A stretch of DNA of 64,000 nt from Maratus speciosus (lineage: Eukaryota > Arthropoda > Arachnida > Araneae > Salticidae). Made by a program: the position numbers and the translations under genes. The stretch is from the NCBI GenBank assembly GCA_963932465.1, contig OZ010792.1, positions 3,410,001-3,474,000 on the forward strand. The letters run 5' to 3'. A model generated the notes under the pieces. That model worked only from the letters and a program-made list of their open reading frames with translations. It was not told the DNA's origin and did not search any database. The first letter of the stretch is position 1, and each line of letters begins with the position of its first letter. Positions 12,048 to 23,302 of the stretch are shown here, one piece after another.

Positions 12048-12193
12048 TCGATTTTCATGGGCTACATAATCAGTTGCAGACCTCGATTTTCATGGGCTAC
12101 AGCTACATAATCAGCTGAAGATCTCGATTTTCATGGGCTACATAATCAGTTGAAGACCTCGATTTTCATGGGCTACATAATCAGTTGAAGACC
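12048..12193. repeat. 35-bp tandem repeat, about 4 units
   Basis: Units begin TCGATTTTCATGGGCTACAT and end AGTTGAAGACC. Units 1, 3 and 4 are 35 bp; unit 2 is 41 bp through a 6-bp internal duplication (AGCTAC). The units are directly adjacent with no spacers, so this is not a CRISPR. Confidence 0.9.
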
Positions 12194-13640
12194 TCGATTT
12201 TTGCTTTGCAAGACGATTTTCATTTCGGCGTCGCTCTTTTGGCTTTGGATTTTTCATATCTGATCTTTGCGCCAACACATTTTGTAACTTTTTCAATTTT
12301 TAACGATTTTATGCCTTTCGATTACCTATTCAAATAAAAATTCTTCTAAAAGTAAAGAACATCGTTGAATTTCGTTAAAAAATAAATAAAATGCGAGCAT
12401 CATTTGGCCTCATCCTCGATCGAAAACAACAACCATTTCCAAATGGTTAAAAAAAAAAAAAAAAACAATGTGTGTTAGTTTTTAATTTATATTAAATCTG
12501 AAAACATTTATAATTAGCAGTAAGTAGACTGTTAGTGGTAAATTATTTTGAAAATGTCGAATACAGATTTAAAAAAAATATCGGATATACTATATTATCA
12601 AAATATCTGATATTTTTTTCTATTTTTGAAAATATTCTGACATTTACGAATCTTACTTGTAGGGGGACAGAGCATTCATCCTCTCGTGTCCAGTACCGAG
12701 ATTCGAATTCGAAGGAAGGCGATAATATGTGATAATATTTAATAAAAATACCTGTTCCGTATAAATATCAATATATATATATATATATATCATTATTATT
12801 AAGACTAATTTTTTTTAACAATGCGCTATTGCTCCCATTTATTTCTAAAAACAGGAATTTCTCGTTTTGAGTGGGAAATGTCCATCTTGAAAACAGGGGT
12901 ATGCCAAAACGGAAGTTTTGGAAGAAAACGAAGAATAAACGGCAACTTTGCTGCTGGTACATTTTCCGTTTTTTCACGCATATACATATTACAAAATTAA
13001 AAAAATTTCACCAAGGTTAAAATAATTCTACATAAATTTCCTTTTTCACTAATATTCCATATATTATACCAGCTTATTAAGTTAAAACCCTAGTCTATTA
13101 ATCTTCATAAGATCCTAATCCATGTAATAATATTTATTCCAAATTGCGTAAATTAAAAAATGACTCTAACTATTTATATTTAATAAAATATTTTATTAAT
13201 TAAACTCCTATTAAAATTCGCTATTAAATCCCGGTATATCAAACCATCCCTCTAAATTCTTTATTTAATTGCTAAAATATTATAACTCATAATTTATCCC
13301 GTCTAAAAACCTATTTATTTAAAATCATTCTTGTATTAAAAATTATCCAGATGTCAACTAGAATATTTCAATGCTTAAAACTTTTCCGCAACAGTAAATT
13401 CATTTTTCTTTATCATCTGGCGGGGAAAAAACTATGTTTAGATGCAATCTCGACGGCAGAGACTAATTTTTGTTTACACCTTGAGCGTCAGGAGTCAAAG
13501 ACGTAAAAGGTTCTGGAACAATGTTTCGCGCCCGGAAACTTAATTACTTGCAAATTAATCCGACCGGAAATGTAAATAAACCATCAAAAAAGCGATTATG
13601 GTTGGGAGAGAAAGATCAGCTGACTTAATTTGTAACTTTG
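12194..13640. other. no gene recognised
   Basis: Contains A runs near 12450, a TA microsatellite at 12769-12790, and otherwise unremarkable AT-rich DNA. I see no supported gene. Confidence 0.45.
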
Positions 13641-14190
13641 AGCCAAAATAGTATAAATACCATCGCAGAGCCGGATACGGAGAGCTTTTTGAGAGTTTTT
13701 TGTGAGTTTTTGAGCGGTTTGAGAGAGACGAGTATCTGTAGGATCTGTATCTGAAAATGTCAGTGAGTTTATCAGTTGGTCAGTTTATGGAAAATGTAGA
13801 TGTACGGTTAATGTTAGTGAGTTTACGAATGTAGTAAGAGTATGGTAGCAGAATGAAGAGGAAAAAAGGTATCGAGCTGAGTACGGCGATGTTTACGGAA
13901 TATGTGCAATGACAACGGAATAAAGTAGAACTGTGATATCGTGTGGAAAGTAGAGGAGAGATGGAACATCGTTTGAATGAGTTATTGATGAGAGTGAACT
14001 CTATTATTTTTTCATCGATTATTTTGAGCATTCCCCCCCTAAAGTCAATTCTGAGTGTGCCAATAAAGCTGGATTACATTTCAATCGACTGCATTATTTT
14101 AGTTCCTCGCCTGTTTTATTCTCAACAAACCAATCGATCTAAAACGTCTGTGCCGTTTAAACTGGAAACCCAATAAACGCCTACTGCTTT
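13640..14190 (+). promoter_or_regulatory. Possible promoter/polyA cassette (solo-LTR-like)
   Basis: A TATA box (AGTATAAATACC, TATAAATA at about 13651-13658) is followed about 30 bases later by GC-richer sequence, then by AATAAA at about 14061 and again at about 14172. The spacing resembles the U3-R-U5 plan of a solo LTR, or a short transcription unit. I could not fix TG...CA ends or a target duplication, and the short open frames inside have no known motif. Confidence 0.3.
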
Positions 14191-14210
14191 TAGTCAAATC
14201 GTCACATACA

Positions 14211-14850
14211 TTTTTTCCTATCACTGATCCTTATCTCACATCAGGTATACAAAACTGGCAGATTTTTATTTTACAAATCGGGAAATGTAACATGTGAATA
14301 AAAAAAACGTAAATATATAAAAATCTGGTGTTGGTCAGAAAACGCGAGACAAATTTTTACGAACATTTAAATATTAAAAATTAAATTGTTTATTTGTAAT
14401 AGATTATTCAGTGTTCGTTACTTTGTATTAATTAAACGCAAATTAAGAAATTATTTAGCTGCTAAAATAATAATATGTATGAAGCAACAACTGTTCAAAA
14501 AACATAACTCACTGTATTTTGTTGACGTTTTTTCTGGTCCTTGGTGTATCAGATAGGAAAAATGAACTCTTTCCAAATGTATCATCGAGAGTAAAGATCT
14601 GGTCTTTGCTTCAGACACTTTTAAATTTATTTTTGAAAATATCAATTCGCCGCAAAAATTAGAAGCTAGAATGAATAAAAGAAATTAACTTGTATTTTTC
14701 TGGAATGGCTTAAAATGTTGATTTCAGTCTGTTCCAAATATTGATTGGTTACACAAATTCAATTATTCGTATGACAGTTTCAATATTTGGGTACGCCAAA
14801 AGAAATATTATCCGATATGCATTACGAACCTCGATGCTTTTTATACTATA
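14211..14850. other. no gene recognised
   Basis: AT-rich intergenic sequence with no supported gene, RNA or repeat boundary. Confidence 0.45.
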
Positions 14851-15149
14851 ACTAGTTGGATGTGCCAATCCCAAAACTTTCTTCTATCTTATACATCTTA
14901 ATATTTCAAAACCTTGTTACACATGTTAATACTTCAACATTATTAGTTCAATACTATACCAACTTTGATTTTCATCTTAAATTTCTGCTCAAGTCAATTA
15001 AACGAGTTAATCTATATCATGATATTTGTTAAAATTATTAATTTTTCCTTATTTTGTTGTTATCAGCTGTTTGCGAATAGCCGGCTTAGCAGGTAGCGAG
15101 TTCCCGCCGCTGCATGAGCCGCCGATGCACAATAGAACTACGAAAAATC

Positions 15150-16350
15150 AAGAAAAGTATTCAAAAATCGCTAGCACAGAGCCCCTTTACCGCGCAAGGA
15201 TCTGTTGGCCAAAGCCAAAAACAAGCACAAAAATTTTGGATCAATTGTATGCATAATTTTATACGTTGTTCGATGGTACAATAATGAAAATGGCACAGAG
15301 ATCGGAATTATAGCGCCCCCTTCTGGCGGAATTTTTTCAAGTTCAGGGAGGACTTGTTTGCCATAGCCAGAAACATGCACAAAAAATTTGGTTCAATTAT
15401 ATGGATAACTTCATACACTTTTCGATGGTACAATAATGAAAATGGTACAGACATCGCAATTATAGTGCCCCCTACCGGCAGAATTTTTCCAAATTCAGGG
15501 AGGACCTTCGTGACATAACCAAAAACAAACACATAAAATTTGGTTCAATTCTATGCATAACTTCATACACTTTTCGACGGTACAATTTTTAAAATGGCGC
15601 AAAAATGGCACAAAAATCGCTATTACAGCGCCCTTTACGGGCGATTTTTTTACAAATTAAGGGAGGACCTCCTTTCCATAGCCAAGAACTTAAAATAAAA
15701 ATTTGGTTCAATTCCATGCATAACTTCATACACTTTTCGACGGTATAATATTCAAAATCGCACAAAAATCGCTATTACAGCGCCCCCTAACGGTGCATTT
15801 TTTGCAAATTCAGGGAGGACCTGCTTGCCATATCCAAAAACTTAAAATAAAAATTTGGTTTAATTCTATGCATAACTTCATACACTTTTGGACGGTACAA
15901 CATTCAAAATCGCACAAAAATCGCTATTACAGCGCCCCCTACCGGTGAATTTTTTCCAAATTCAGGGAGGACCAGCTTGCCATAGCCAAAAACTTAAAAT
16001 AAAAATTTGGTTCAATTCTATGCATAACTTCATACAGTTTTGGATGGTACAATATTCAAAATCGCACAAAAATCGCATTTACGGCGCCCCCTACCGGCGA
16101 ATTTTTTCCAAATTCAGGGAGGACCTGCTTGCCATATCCAAAAACTTAAAATAAAAATTTGGTTCAATTCCATGCATAACTCTGTACACTTTTGGATGGT
16201 ACAATATTCAAAATCGCACAAAACTTTCTATATCAGCGCCCCCTACCGGCGAATTTTTTCCAAATTCCAGGAGGACCTGCTTGCCATAGCCAAAAACTTA
16301 AAATAAAATTTTGGTTTAATTCTATGCATAACTTCATACACTTTTTGATG
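15150..16350. repeat. 152-bp tandem array with CTCF-like motifs
   Basis: Unit landmarks are GGTACAAT, then CAGCGCCCCCTACCGGCG, TTCAGGGAGGACCTGCTTGC and ATGCATAACTTCATACACTT. The last units repeat at exactly 152 bp (15888, 16040, 16192). The motif GCGCCCCCTACCGG or GCGCCCCCTTCTGG in nearly every unit resembles the reverse complement of the CTCF core. The outer units are more diverged than the inner ones, as expected for local homogenisation. Confidence 0.85.
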
Positions 16351-16360
16351 GTACAATGGC

Positions 16361-16423
16361 GACAGACAGACGGACAGACGGACGGACAGACGGACAGACG
16401 GACACACAGACAGACAGACATTT
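16361..16423. repeat. CAGA/CGGA microsatellite in element B
   Basis: Tetranucleotide repeats of GACAGACGGACAGACGGAC type, directly after the last 152-bp unit. Such microsatellites are a standard component of DINE-1-like elements. Confidence 0.85.
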
Positions 16424-16603
16424 TCTATAAACATGTTTTTTGGAATCTCTGACCCCTAAAACATGTAAATCCGTCGAAAACCGGAAGTCGAAAAAAATTT
16501 CGATTACAATACTTTCTTCTATTGAAGATAGAAGAAAGTAAAAAACTTAAATTTAGCTGTGCCGCGCGGAATACATAAATTTAGCCAAAAAAATCTGTTC
16601 GCC

Positions 16604-17095
16604 TTAACAATCCTGTGGAGGATTAAAATCCTTTCGGGTGCGGTTGTACCGGAGCTGCTGTTCAAAGTCAATCCGAACCACATGAAAAAACTTTAGTAAC
16701 CCGAAAACTGATACACTTCAACCCGAACCCGAAATATTCAAACCTGAACCCGAAATGAAAAAAATATATAATACTACAATTTAAAATATAATACAATTCT
16801 GGAAAAATAATCTACAAAATCATCTGTAATATAATTTTATCATTTTTATAAAAATGATTATATATACAATGATTATATATACACTCATTAATATTCGAAT
16901 ACATAGTTTTATCATTCGAAAGATATTCAAGACTTTCTTTCGAAAAACTGCGTCAATAACCCGATCCCGACCCGAAAGAGAAAAAAAAACGCAACGAAAA
17001 AAGTTAGCATCAACTCGACCAGACCCGAAACGCGGCTTGGCACTGGTCGGATTCGGATAAAATCTGGTTGCCCGACCCGATGTAGGACTCTAGTC
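16604..17095. repeat. CCCGACCCGA-rich hAT-like remnant
   Basis: Repeated CCCGAACCC and CCCGACCCGA motifs occur near both ends, and the right end reads CCCGATGTAGGACTCTAGTC. A diverged relative lies at about 38500-39210 (shared TATATATA and CATTAAT landmarks followed by a GAAAAA stretch). It looks like a hAT-type non-autonomous element, but no target duplication was found. Confidence 0.45.
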
Positions 17096-17100
17096 AGGAT

Positions 17101-18131
17101 CTAGCAGTTTGTAGGCTAGATGAGCCAACACAGGCACCGGGTACGCAAGATTTTTTTTAAATTCGTCCTCCTGTACTTCTACATGATATGAGCAAAACCA
17201 TACTTCAGAATCTAAGTTTAAAGAAAACACTTCTAAAGATAGGGATATTTAGAGAACAGTCAAAGGTATATGTATATTTTTATTTTATTTTATTTTTTAT
17301 TTTTATTTATTTATTTCGAAATTTGGCCCCTACATTTTTTAGGAGGAGCACTGCACTCCATCAGAAGGCCAAAAAAATCACAATCGAGTCCACATTTTCA
17401 GATATAATTTCGCATAAAAAATAAAGGTAAAAGGATTCTAAAAGAAGGGGGTTGGGGTTCTATAAATAAAAAATAAATTAACTTATATGAAATTTCCCTT
17501 ATAAATTAAAGTTTCAAATATGATTTTACTCGCGTTCGACTACAATCTTTTTGTCGCATCTAGTAAAGATACTTTTTATAAAGAGATGGCATTTATCTGT
17601 CATTGAATCTGATAAAGTGTAAATAAATAAATAAATAAGTAAATAAATAAATAAATAAGCGGTTATCATGAAAGAGTAGCAATAATAAAAGCGGGTGACG
17701 AATATTAAATGGATGTGATGACACAGAGTGAAATGTTTATTGATAAACATTTTGGATCCCACGTCTTTTTCCAAAAAAGAAAAGAACTCATAAGAATCAT
17801 ATCTATGTTTATAGTTTATGAAATGGGGATATTAATTTTTTATGCCAGATAATATGAAGTAAGAAAAATCATTCACCTTCAAAATTATTTTTCTTGAATT
17901 TTCGAAAATACATCAGTGTAAAAAAAAGACAAATGTTTCTTATCCCATGAAATTTTAATATAACCCAGGAACAAAAACATCCAGTAACCACTTCTGAGTT
18001 GCCCACGATTCTGAAAAGCGTTTCTTTATCTTTAGAAACCTCAGAAGAGAGATTTAAAGAATCATTTACAAAAAAAAGTTTCTTTGACTGCCACTGATTT
18101 ACGGAAACATTTCCGAATAGTTTTTATTATG
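17101..18131. other. no gene recognised; AAAT microsatellite
   Basis: AT-rich sequence with an AAAT microsatellite at about 17622-17660 and no supported gene. Confidence 0.45.
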
Positions 18132-18384
18132 TAAGGGAGATCTGGGTTAGTTGTGCCAGGGGCAAGTTGTGCCATCGAGCTTCCTGACTGAGCCAATAGG
18201 TTGCAGCACCTGTCGCGTCATGTGAGTGAGAAGTGAAGAGGTTGATTGTCTCAGTGTGTGCTGCGTATGTTTTGAAGTATAGCATTGCGTTGTTTTCGAG
18301 ATAAAAATATTTATCTTGTTTTCTATCATAAAAGTAAATTTTGCGACCTACGGTGGAATCTTCATTGCCACTAGCGATACTGAG

Positions 18385-18600
18385 GTATGTAAACTTCCCT
18401 AACATTATTTAAATGCTTATATTTTGAGCTGTTATTCTATGTATATTTCATTTGTTAATCATGCCAACATTTCGGAAACTAATGAATAAAGTTCAAAATG
18501 GCGTAACGCGGGGCTCGTTGTGACGAAGTCTAAGAGGCACATTGTGACAGTGTCACTACTTACCCCAGCATAATTTTTAATGGAGGTTTTTATATTTCAG
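18385..18600 (+). other. Probable 5'-UTR intron of the pogo relic
   Basis: The donor is GTATGT at 18385 after GAG, and the acceptor is TATATTTCAG ending at 18600. The transposase ATG follows at 18606. Intron placement is inferred from the signals only. Confidence 0.45.
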
Positions 18601-18605
18601 GAAAA

Positions 18606-19470
18606 ATGGTGCGAAATTACAAGAGGCGTACTGAAAGAGCTAAAGCTACTTTAGTAGTTTATGATAGGGTTGCAATAGAAGCAAAATCCGGAAGATGCAG
18701 TTATAAGGAAAGCCCAAGAACTGTTCAATGTAAACCGAATGTCCCTTCTTAGATATATGAATAAAAAGAAGAGTACTAATACGGAAGGAAATATAGAAAT
18801 GGGATATAAAAAACCGCGTATGAGATGAGAGCGTTAAAGACCAGAACGACAATGAAAAAAAAAATAGTAAGTATGAAACTGTTAATAAACCAAGCACTTC
18901 AGCAATAACTTTAATCAATGAGGGTGAGATTGCAGGGCCGTCTTCAGAAGTAAGAAATTTCATTAAATTAGATGATTCTATGCCAATTGATAATAGCAAT
19001 GTGTCAGTGGTAAGTCTTACAGAAATAAGATCACTCCCTAAAGCAGGACCTCGAAAAGGCAAGCGATCTATTCGTAAATGTTTGAAATCTGCCATTCTAA
19101 CAAGCACACCTGTAAAAGAAAAAATTCGAGCAGAACAAAAAGCAAAAGAACGCAGAAAACAAATTGAAGAAGATAAAGCAAAAAAGAAACTGTATGGAAA
19201 GGCCAAGCAGTGCATAAAAAAATTGCACCTAGGTTATTGAAAAAAAGGGAGAAGCAAGTATTGGATAGCTTTGAAGACGACGAAAATTGCTTATGTCTAG
19301 TTTGCTTGGAACAATACAAAATTTCTAGACCCGGAGAAGACTGGGTGTAATGCACGACATGTAAAAGATGGGCGCATGTCAAATGTACCAAAAATGAACC
19401 TTATTATATTTGTATTAACTGCAAATCAGACGCTGAAACAAGCGATGACCATGAATTATTAAAAATATAG
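18606..19470 (+). pseudogene. pogo/Tigger transposase relic: HTH start, basic C-terminus, PHD-like finger
   Basis: The start, MVRNYKRRTERAKAT, is the standard opening of pogo/Tigger transposases, which bind their inverted repeats through an N-terminal psq-type HTH. A frame change near 18690 moves the helix-turn-helix (RKAQELFNVNRMSLLRYMNK) into another frame. The DDE catalytic domain is absent. The text jumps to a C-terminal part at about 18880 with IRSLPKAGPRKGKR and SAILTSTPVKEKI, typical of Tigger-like tails. A further frame change near 19230 leads to a cysteine-rich finger (CLVC, CTTCKRWAHVKC, YYICINC; about 19290-19430) resembling a PHD finger, with an in-frame stop inside it. The relic ends at TAG 19468-19470. 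The retrotransposon inserted 8 bases further on. Not functional. Confidence 0.78.
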
Positions 19471-19473
19471 GAT

Positions 19474-19478
19474 ATAGG
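19474..19478. repeat. Target-site duplication ATAGG, left
   Basis: The five bases before the 5' LTR equal those after the 3' LTR (32436-32440). Confidence 0.9.
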
Positions 19479-21110
19479 TGCTGGGCAACATATAACAATA
19501 ATATGTTCCCGCACCATGTTGGTTAAATCAAAGTAAAATTGCGTAATTTGTTATTTCTGTTTGTATAAATATTTTTTTATAAAATATAATTATGAGTGTA
19601 AAATTATAATGTTTATATATTTAAGTAAAATAGGAGTGTAAGTTCATACAAAAATTATTAAGTTGATTTTAAATATTAAATATATATTTTTAAAAAAATT
19701 GTTGTATTGTAAAATGAATGTATAATGTTGAATATAGTTCGGATCTCAGATAACAACAATAGCCAGACGCCATGGTGTCGTTTTATGACAAGCCAGTGGA
19801 AGTGGTGTATAATTAGAAATCGTAAAATAATAAAAATGTTGGAATAAATTTATGGCCTTAATAAAAGTGTTGGAATAAATTTATGGCTTTTCAGACCACC
19901 CAAACTTTAAGGCATATAATAATATTAAAGTATATGTAAGGGGCCATTTGCAGACTGTTAGCTAATAGGTCTATCTAAGGATAATGCAATATCTTCTCAT
20001 ATCCAATAAGGGAGGACTAGACAAATAGTTCCACCCACTGCAAGAGTTGGTGTGCCAGAAGAAAAAGGTTTGAAAAAGGGAGTCTAAAAAAAGATGTCGA
20101 AGACGCAGGAGCTATCCTGAAAGCCCATGCAATGAATCCAGGGAGCCCTAGTAATGCCCAGGCGAGATGGACATATCGGAGTGAGCCTAAGCAAGCCTAA
20201 TTGAGGATGTCTTCCTGATGTTGAAATAAAATTGATTGTTCTACTGCGGTCCGTAGCTATGCATCCTGCCATTCCGATATCGCCGCTCTGATAAGAAGCT
20301 GAACCCGGATGACACTTGGATATGATCCTTAGCAACGCGACAGCTCTGAATTTGATGAATAAAGGCCACCATCCCGTATATGATATAAGGTATTACCTTA
20401 ATCTTTTTCTTTTACCACTTTAAATTATATGAGAAATTATAAATATCCTCTTATGATATTTTATGGTAGAGAGCAATCTGAGATCCAACAAAACCAATAA
20501 TTAAATATAATTAAGGTATTTTAAAAAAATGAAAGAGAATTATTCTTTTTTTTGCAAAAAGAAAATATATAATAATAAGAGTGAATGAAAACATTGTCTT
20601 TTTAAAAAAAAAAGATTAAATATACATGTAATAATGAGCAGCGAACAAAAGTGTTGCTTTCTTTTTTTTGAATTAATATAATGTGTATATGTATATAGTT
20701 GTGTTCAATGTAAATAAAATATTTAATCAAGTTTTAAAAAGTTTCTGTAATTATTTAATTGATAAATGTTTAAGGTGTGTCAACTTATTTTTACAGCTTA
20801 AATTTTAGTTTAATTCATAAGTGGAAGAGTTCGTCTAAATAATTCACAACGCAAACTCTTAATTTTATTCGTAATTAATTAAATTTAATAATTACAGTTT
20901 TACGCGGATTATAATTTAATTTTATTAATTATTCGCGTTGCTCTTCTACTAGAATTACGTAATTACGATCACTTATGTTATTTGAATTTATCTAAGGTAT
21001 ATAAAATTATATACCGATTTACTATGAGGTTGCTTGGATGATTTGGACCAATTAACAATTTTGGATGTAAATTAAATAGGAAATAAACAAGTGTAATTAT
21101 CTGTCCAGCA
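19479..21110 (+). repeat. 5' LTR (1632 bp)
   Basis: Starts TGCTGGGCAACATATAAC and ends ATTATCTGTCCAGCA. It contains AATAAA signals (one near 20357, one near 20711) and a perfect small palindrome around a TATATAAA box at 20996-21015. A short minus-strand frame (20084-20335) is duplicated in the other LTR and is not a supported gene. Confidence 0.95.
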
Positions 21111-22045
21111 TCCCCCCCCTCATATAAGTAAAATGGTGCTATGACTCAGGAACGTTCATCTGAGGTCATTAGAAATAATAATAATAATAATAATAATAAT
21201 AAAGGAAAATAAATTTAAGTATTATTTTAATGTCACAATTTTAAAGATATTGTAGGTATGTAAGTTTAATTGATTAAAATTTTATTAAAATTAATTTTAT
21301 TATTGTAACAATAATGACACACATATAATAATTTAAATAAATAAAATGAATAATATATGTTAGCAAAAAAAAAAAAAAGAAATGAAAAAATTAATTCTGG
21401 GATTTATAATAGGTAAATTTAGGAATTACAATTTTTTTTTCTCTCTTTTCTCTTTTGGTTGGATCTCAGTTACCATTGAGAAATAATGTCATTCCCATCA
21501 CGAATTACACATTTGTAAAAATAAATTTTTTTTTAATATACTGTATAAATAATAATAATAAGAATAATGAGTAAAATTTTATAATATGACTGGTATAAAA
21601 ATGATTGAAATGTCAATAGATCATGATTTTTGAAATTGTATCAAGGTGATACAAAAGAAAATTTATGAGTCGTACTACGAAGTAGTGGTACAATATTTAT
21701 ATATAAAAAAAATAAAATAAGATTGTTGTTTCTGTAGAAAAAGACATATATTTTTCTGTTAAATGAAATTATGGTGTTTTTGTATATGCGTGTATTATAA
21801 ATATTTTAGGGGTATTTATGTGTGTAAAAGAATAATCTACAAAACAACTTCATCTGCTAAGAAATTTTTTTTTAAATTTTAGTGCTGTTGTTTTTATGTA
21901 TTTATGCAATTTAGAATATTTTCATACATATGTTGTAATATAGAGAAAATAGTATGAGATGCAAAATATTCTTTTAAGAGGTATAGGATCTATTTTGAAT
22001 TGATATTTTGAAAAAGTATACATTGATTACTAATATTTGTTAAAA
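21111..22045 (+). other. Retrotransposon leader (5' UTR)
   Basis: Begins with TCCCCCCCCT. AT-rich, with an AAT microsatellite at about 21177-21200 and an A run near 21367. No supported gene. It would hold the primer-binding site and the packaging signal. Confidence 0.6.
21134..21151 (+). promoter_or_regulatory. Candidate primer-binding site
   Basis: TGGTGCTATGACTCAGGA starts 23 bases after the LTR end. It begins with TGG, as expected for pairing with a tRNA 3' CCA, and loosely resembles the complement of an animal tRNA-His 3' end, with a one-base gap and two mismatches. The distance from the LTR is longer than usual, so this is tentative. Confidence 0.3.
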
Positions 22046-23302
22046 ATGACTCAGACGCTGGATATAGATACACGTATTAAGTTAGTGTCACCATTTGACA
22101 ATAAAAAGAACAAAAACATTATATTTTTCTTAGATGAATTTGATAATATTTTTAATTCGAAAGATATACAGGAAGAAACTAAATTATTAATTTTAAAGGC
22201 TAAAATTACTGGGGACGCAAAACATATTTTAAGTAAACAGATTGAAAAATATAATGAGACCAATTATAATTTATTTAAAAATAATTTGGTGGAGTTATTT
22301 GATACAAAACTAAGCATCCTTAATGCTCAGAGCAATTTGCTAAATTTAAAACAGGCCGCAAGTCAAACGATAGAGGATTTCATTTTGGAGTTTAAAAAGG
22401 GTGTAAAATCTTATATCGAAAGTGCAGGCGAAAATGTGGATAATAAGGAAGAGAATTTTATCGAAATCTTAAAAATGTCGAATTTTCTAAATGCAATTAG
22501 ACCGGATATTGCACTAGATGTTCGTAAAAACGCGCCCAGGTCATTCAAGGAGGCATGCGAGTTAGCAAAACTTATGGAAAGTACGTATAATGAATCAAAG
22601 TTTGAGGAAATTAGCGCAATAAATAAAGAAAACAAAGATCTTTATGAGAACATTATAGAATCAAGTAAGCAAAACAAAGAGCTAATCGAGAAATTAAAAG
22701 GGGAGATTGAAAAACTAAAAAAATCAAAGAAAAAAAACTATGCAATTAGAGATGATAGTGTTCCGCGGAATAAGAAACTCTTTAATAAACACAATAATTA
22801 TCAGGGTCCCCATTTCAGTAACAATTTTCATTATAATGATTATGAACGATATTATAATGATTACTACAATTCCTTTAATTACCCGACGCATTATGGGATG
22901 TATGATTATTCACAACCTAACTGGAATTCGGGAAATAGGGATTTTGGATATATTTCTGAGAATTATGATCAAAATGGTTATCAATTTGAAAAGAGCAAAA
23001 AGAAAAAAAAATGGGCAAAGAAAACAGCGAAATCGGATCAAGATCCGGGATTTTCAGAGACGGAAATCGATAAAATAAATAAAACAATCGCAAATATAAC
23101 AAATGCAGACAAAGATAGTCTGCCAATTATATCACTAAGTATACAGGGCGTCGAAATACAAGCTTTATTGGATACTGGAGCTGCCGTTTCCCTTTTATCA
23201 CCTTCTTTATTCAAAAAAATTAAAGATACAAACGTCAAAATCAAATATTTGGGCAATCAGATTCAAATTAAAACTTTAACGAATTCAAAGATTTTTTTTT
23301 AA
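22046..23302 (+). CDS. gag-pro: Gag and start of protease (frame broken at the end)
   Basis: Structural Gag precursor of the retrotransposon, fused to the start of the aspartic protease. The first ATG is at 22046 (MTQTLDIDTRIK). An open frame also extends upstream from a TTG, but there is no reason to prefer it. Residues from about 10 to 180 look like a helical capsid-type domain (retrotrans_gag), followed by a Glu/Lys-rich coiled stretch near residues 200-230 and an Asn/Tyr-rich region near 250-310. There is no CCHC zinc knuckle here, which is unusual for Ty3/gypsy Gag. The protease active site LDTGA lies at 23168-23182. The frame ends prematurely at TAA 23300-23302 after a run of nine T. 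One T fewer would continue into the frame that holds the rest of the protease, so a one-base insertion or a sequencing error is likely. Confidence 0.88.
   Translation: MTQTLDIDTRIKLVSPFDNKKNKNIIFFLDEFDNIFNSKDIQEETKLLILKAKITGDAKHILSKQIEKYNETNYNLFKNNLVELFDTKLSILNAQSNLLNLKQAASQTIEDFILEFKKGVKSYIESAGENVDNKEENFIEILKMSNFLNAIRPDIALDVRKNAPRSFKEACELAKLMESTYNESKFEEISAINKENKDLYENIIESSKQNKELIEKLKGEIEKLKKSKKKNYAIRDDSVPRNKKLFNKHNNYQGPHFSNNFHYNDYERYYNDYYNSFNYPTHYGMYDYSQPNWNSGNRDFGYISENYDQNGYQFEKSKKKKKWAKKTAKSDQDPGFSETEIDKINKTIANITNADKDSLPIISLSIQGVEIQALLDTGAAVSLLSPSLFKKIKDTNVKIKYLGNQIQIKTLTNSKIFF

Larger units (their letters stand above)
14851..16540. mobile_element. Minisatellite-bearing HINE/DINE-1-like element B
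   Basis: It starts like element A (ACTAGTTGGATGTGCC, CCCAAAACTTTCTTCTAT) and ends like it, with the ATCCGTCGAAAACCGGAAGT block and a hairpin at 16510-16540 (TACTTTCTTCT with AGAAGAAAGTA). In between lie about 7-8 tandem units of 152 bp (about 15150-16350) and a CAGA/CGGA microsatellite at 16361-16423. The order tandem core, microsatellite, conserved block, hairpin is the plan of Helentron-derived non-autonomous elements. The units are open in one frame and give periodic 86-88 aa frames; these are by-products of the repeat. Confidence 0.75.

Noticed and set aside
12048..12193. CRISPR-like array
   Set aside because: Units of 35 bp are directly adjacent with no spacers, and the genome is eukaryotic.
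15888..16452. Three overlapping 86-88 residue plus-strand frames
   Set aside because: They repeat every 152 bp because the minisatellite unit is open in one frame. They are not independent genes.
18646..19215. 189-residue minus-strand frame
   Set aside because: It lies antisense to the pogo relic, whose sense-strand motifs (HTH start, Tigger-like tail) are clear. It is hydrophobic by composition only.
20084..20335. 83-residue minus-strand frame found in both LTRs (also 31406-31657)
   Set aside because: It is duplicated only because the LTRs are duplicated. No motif or transcription signal supports it.
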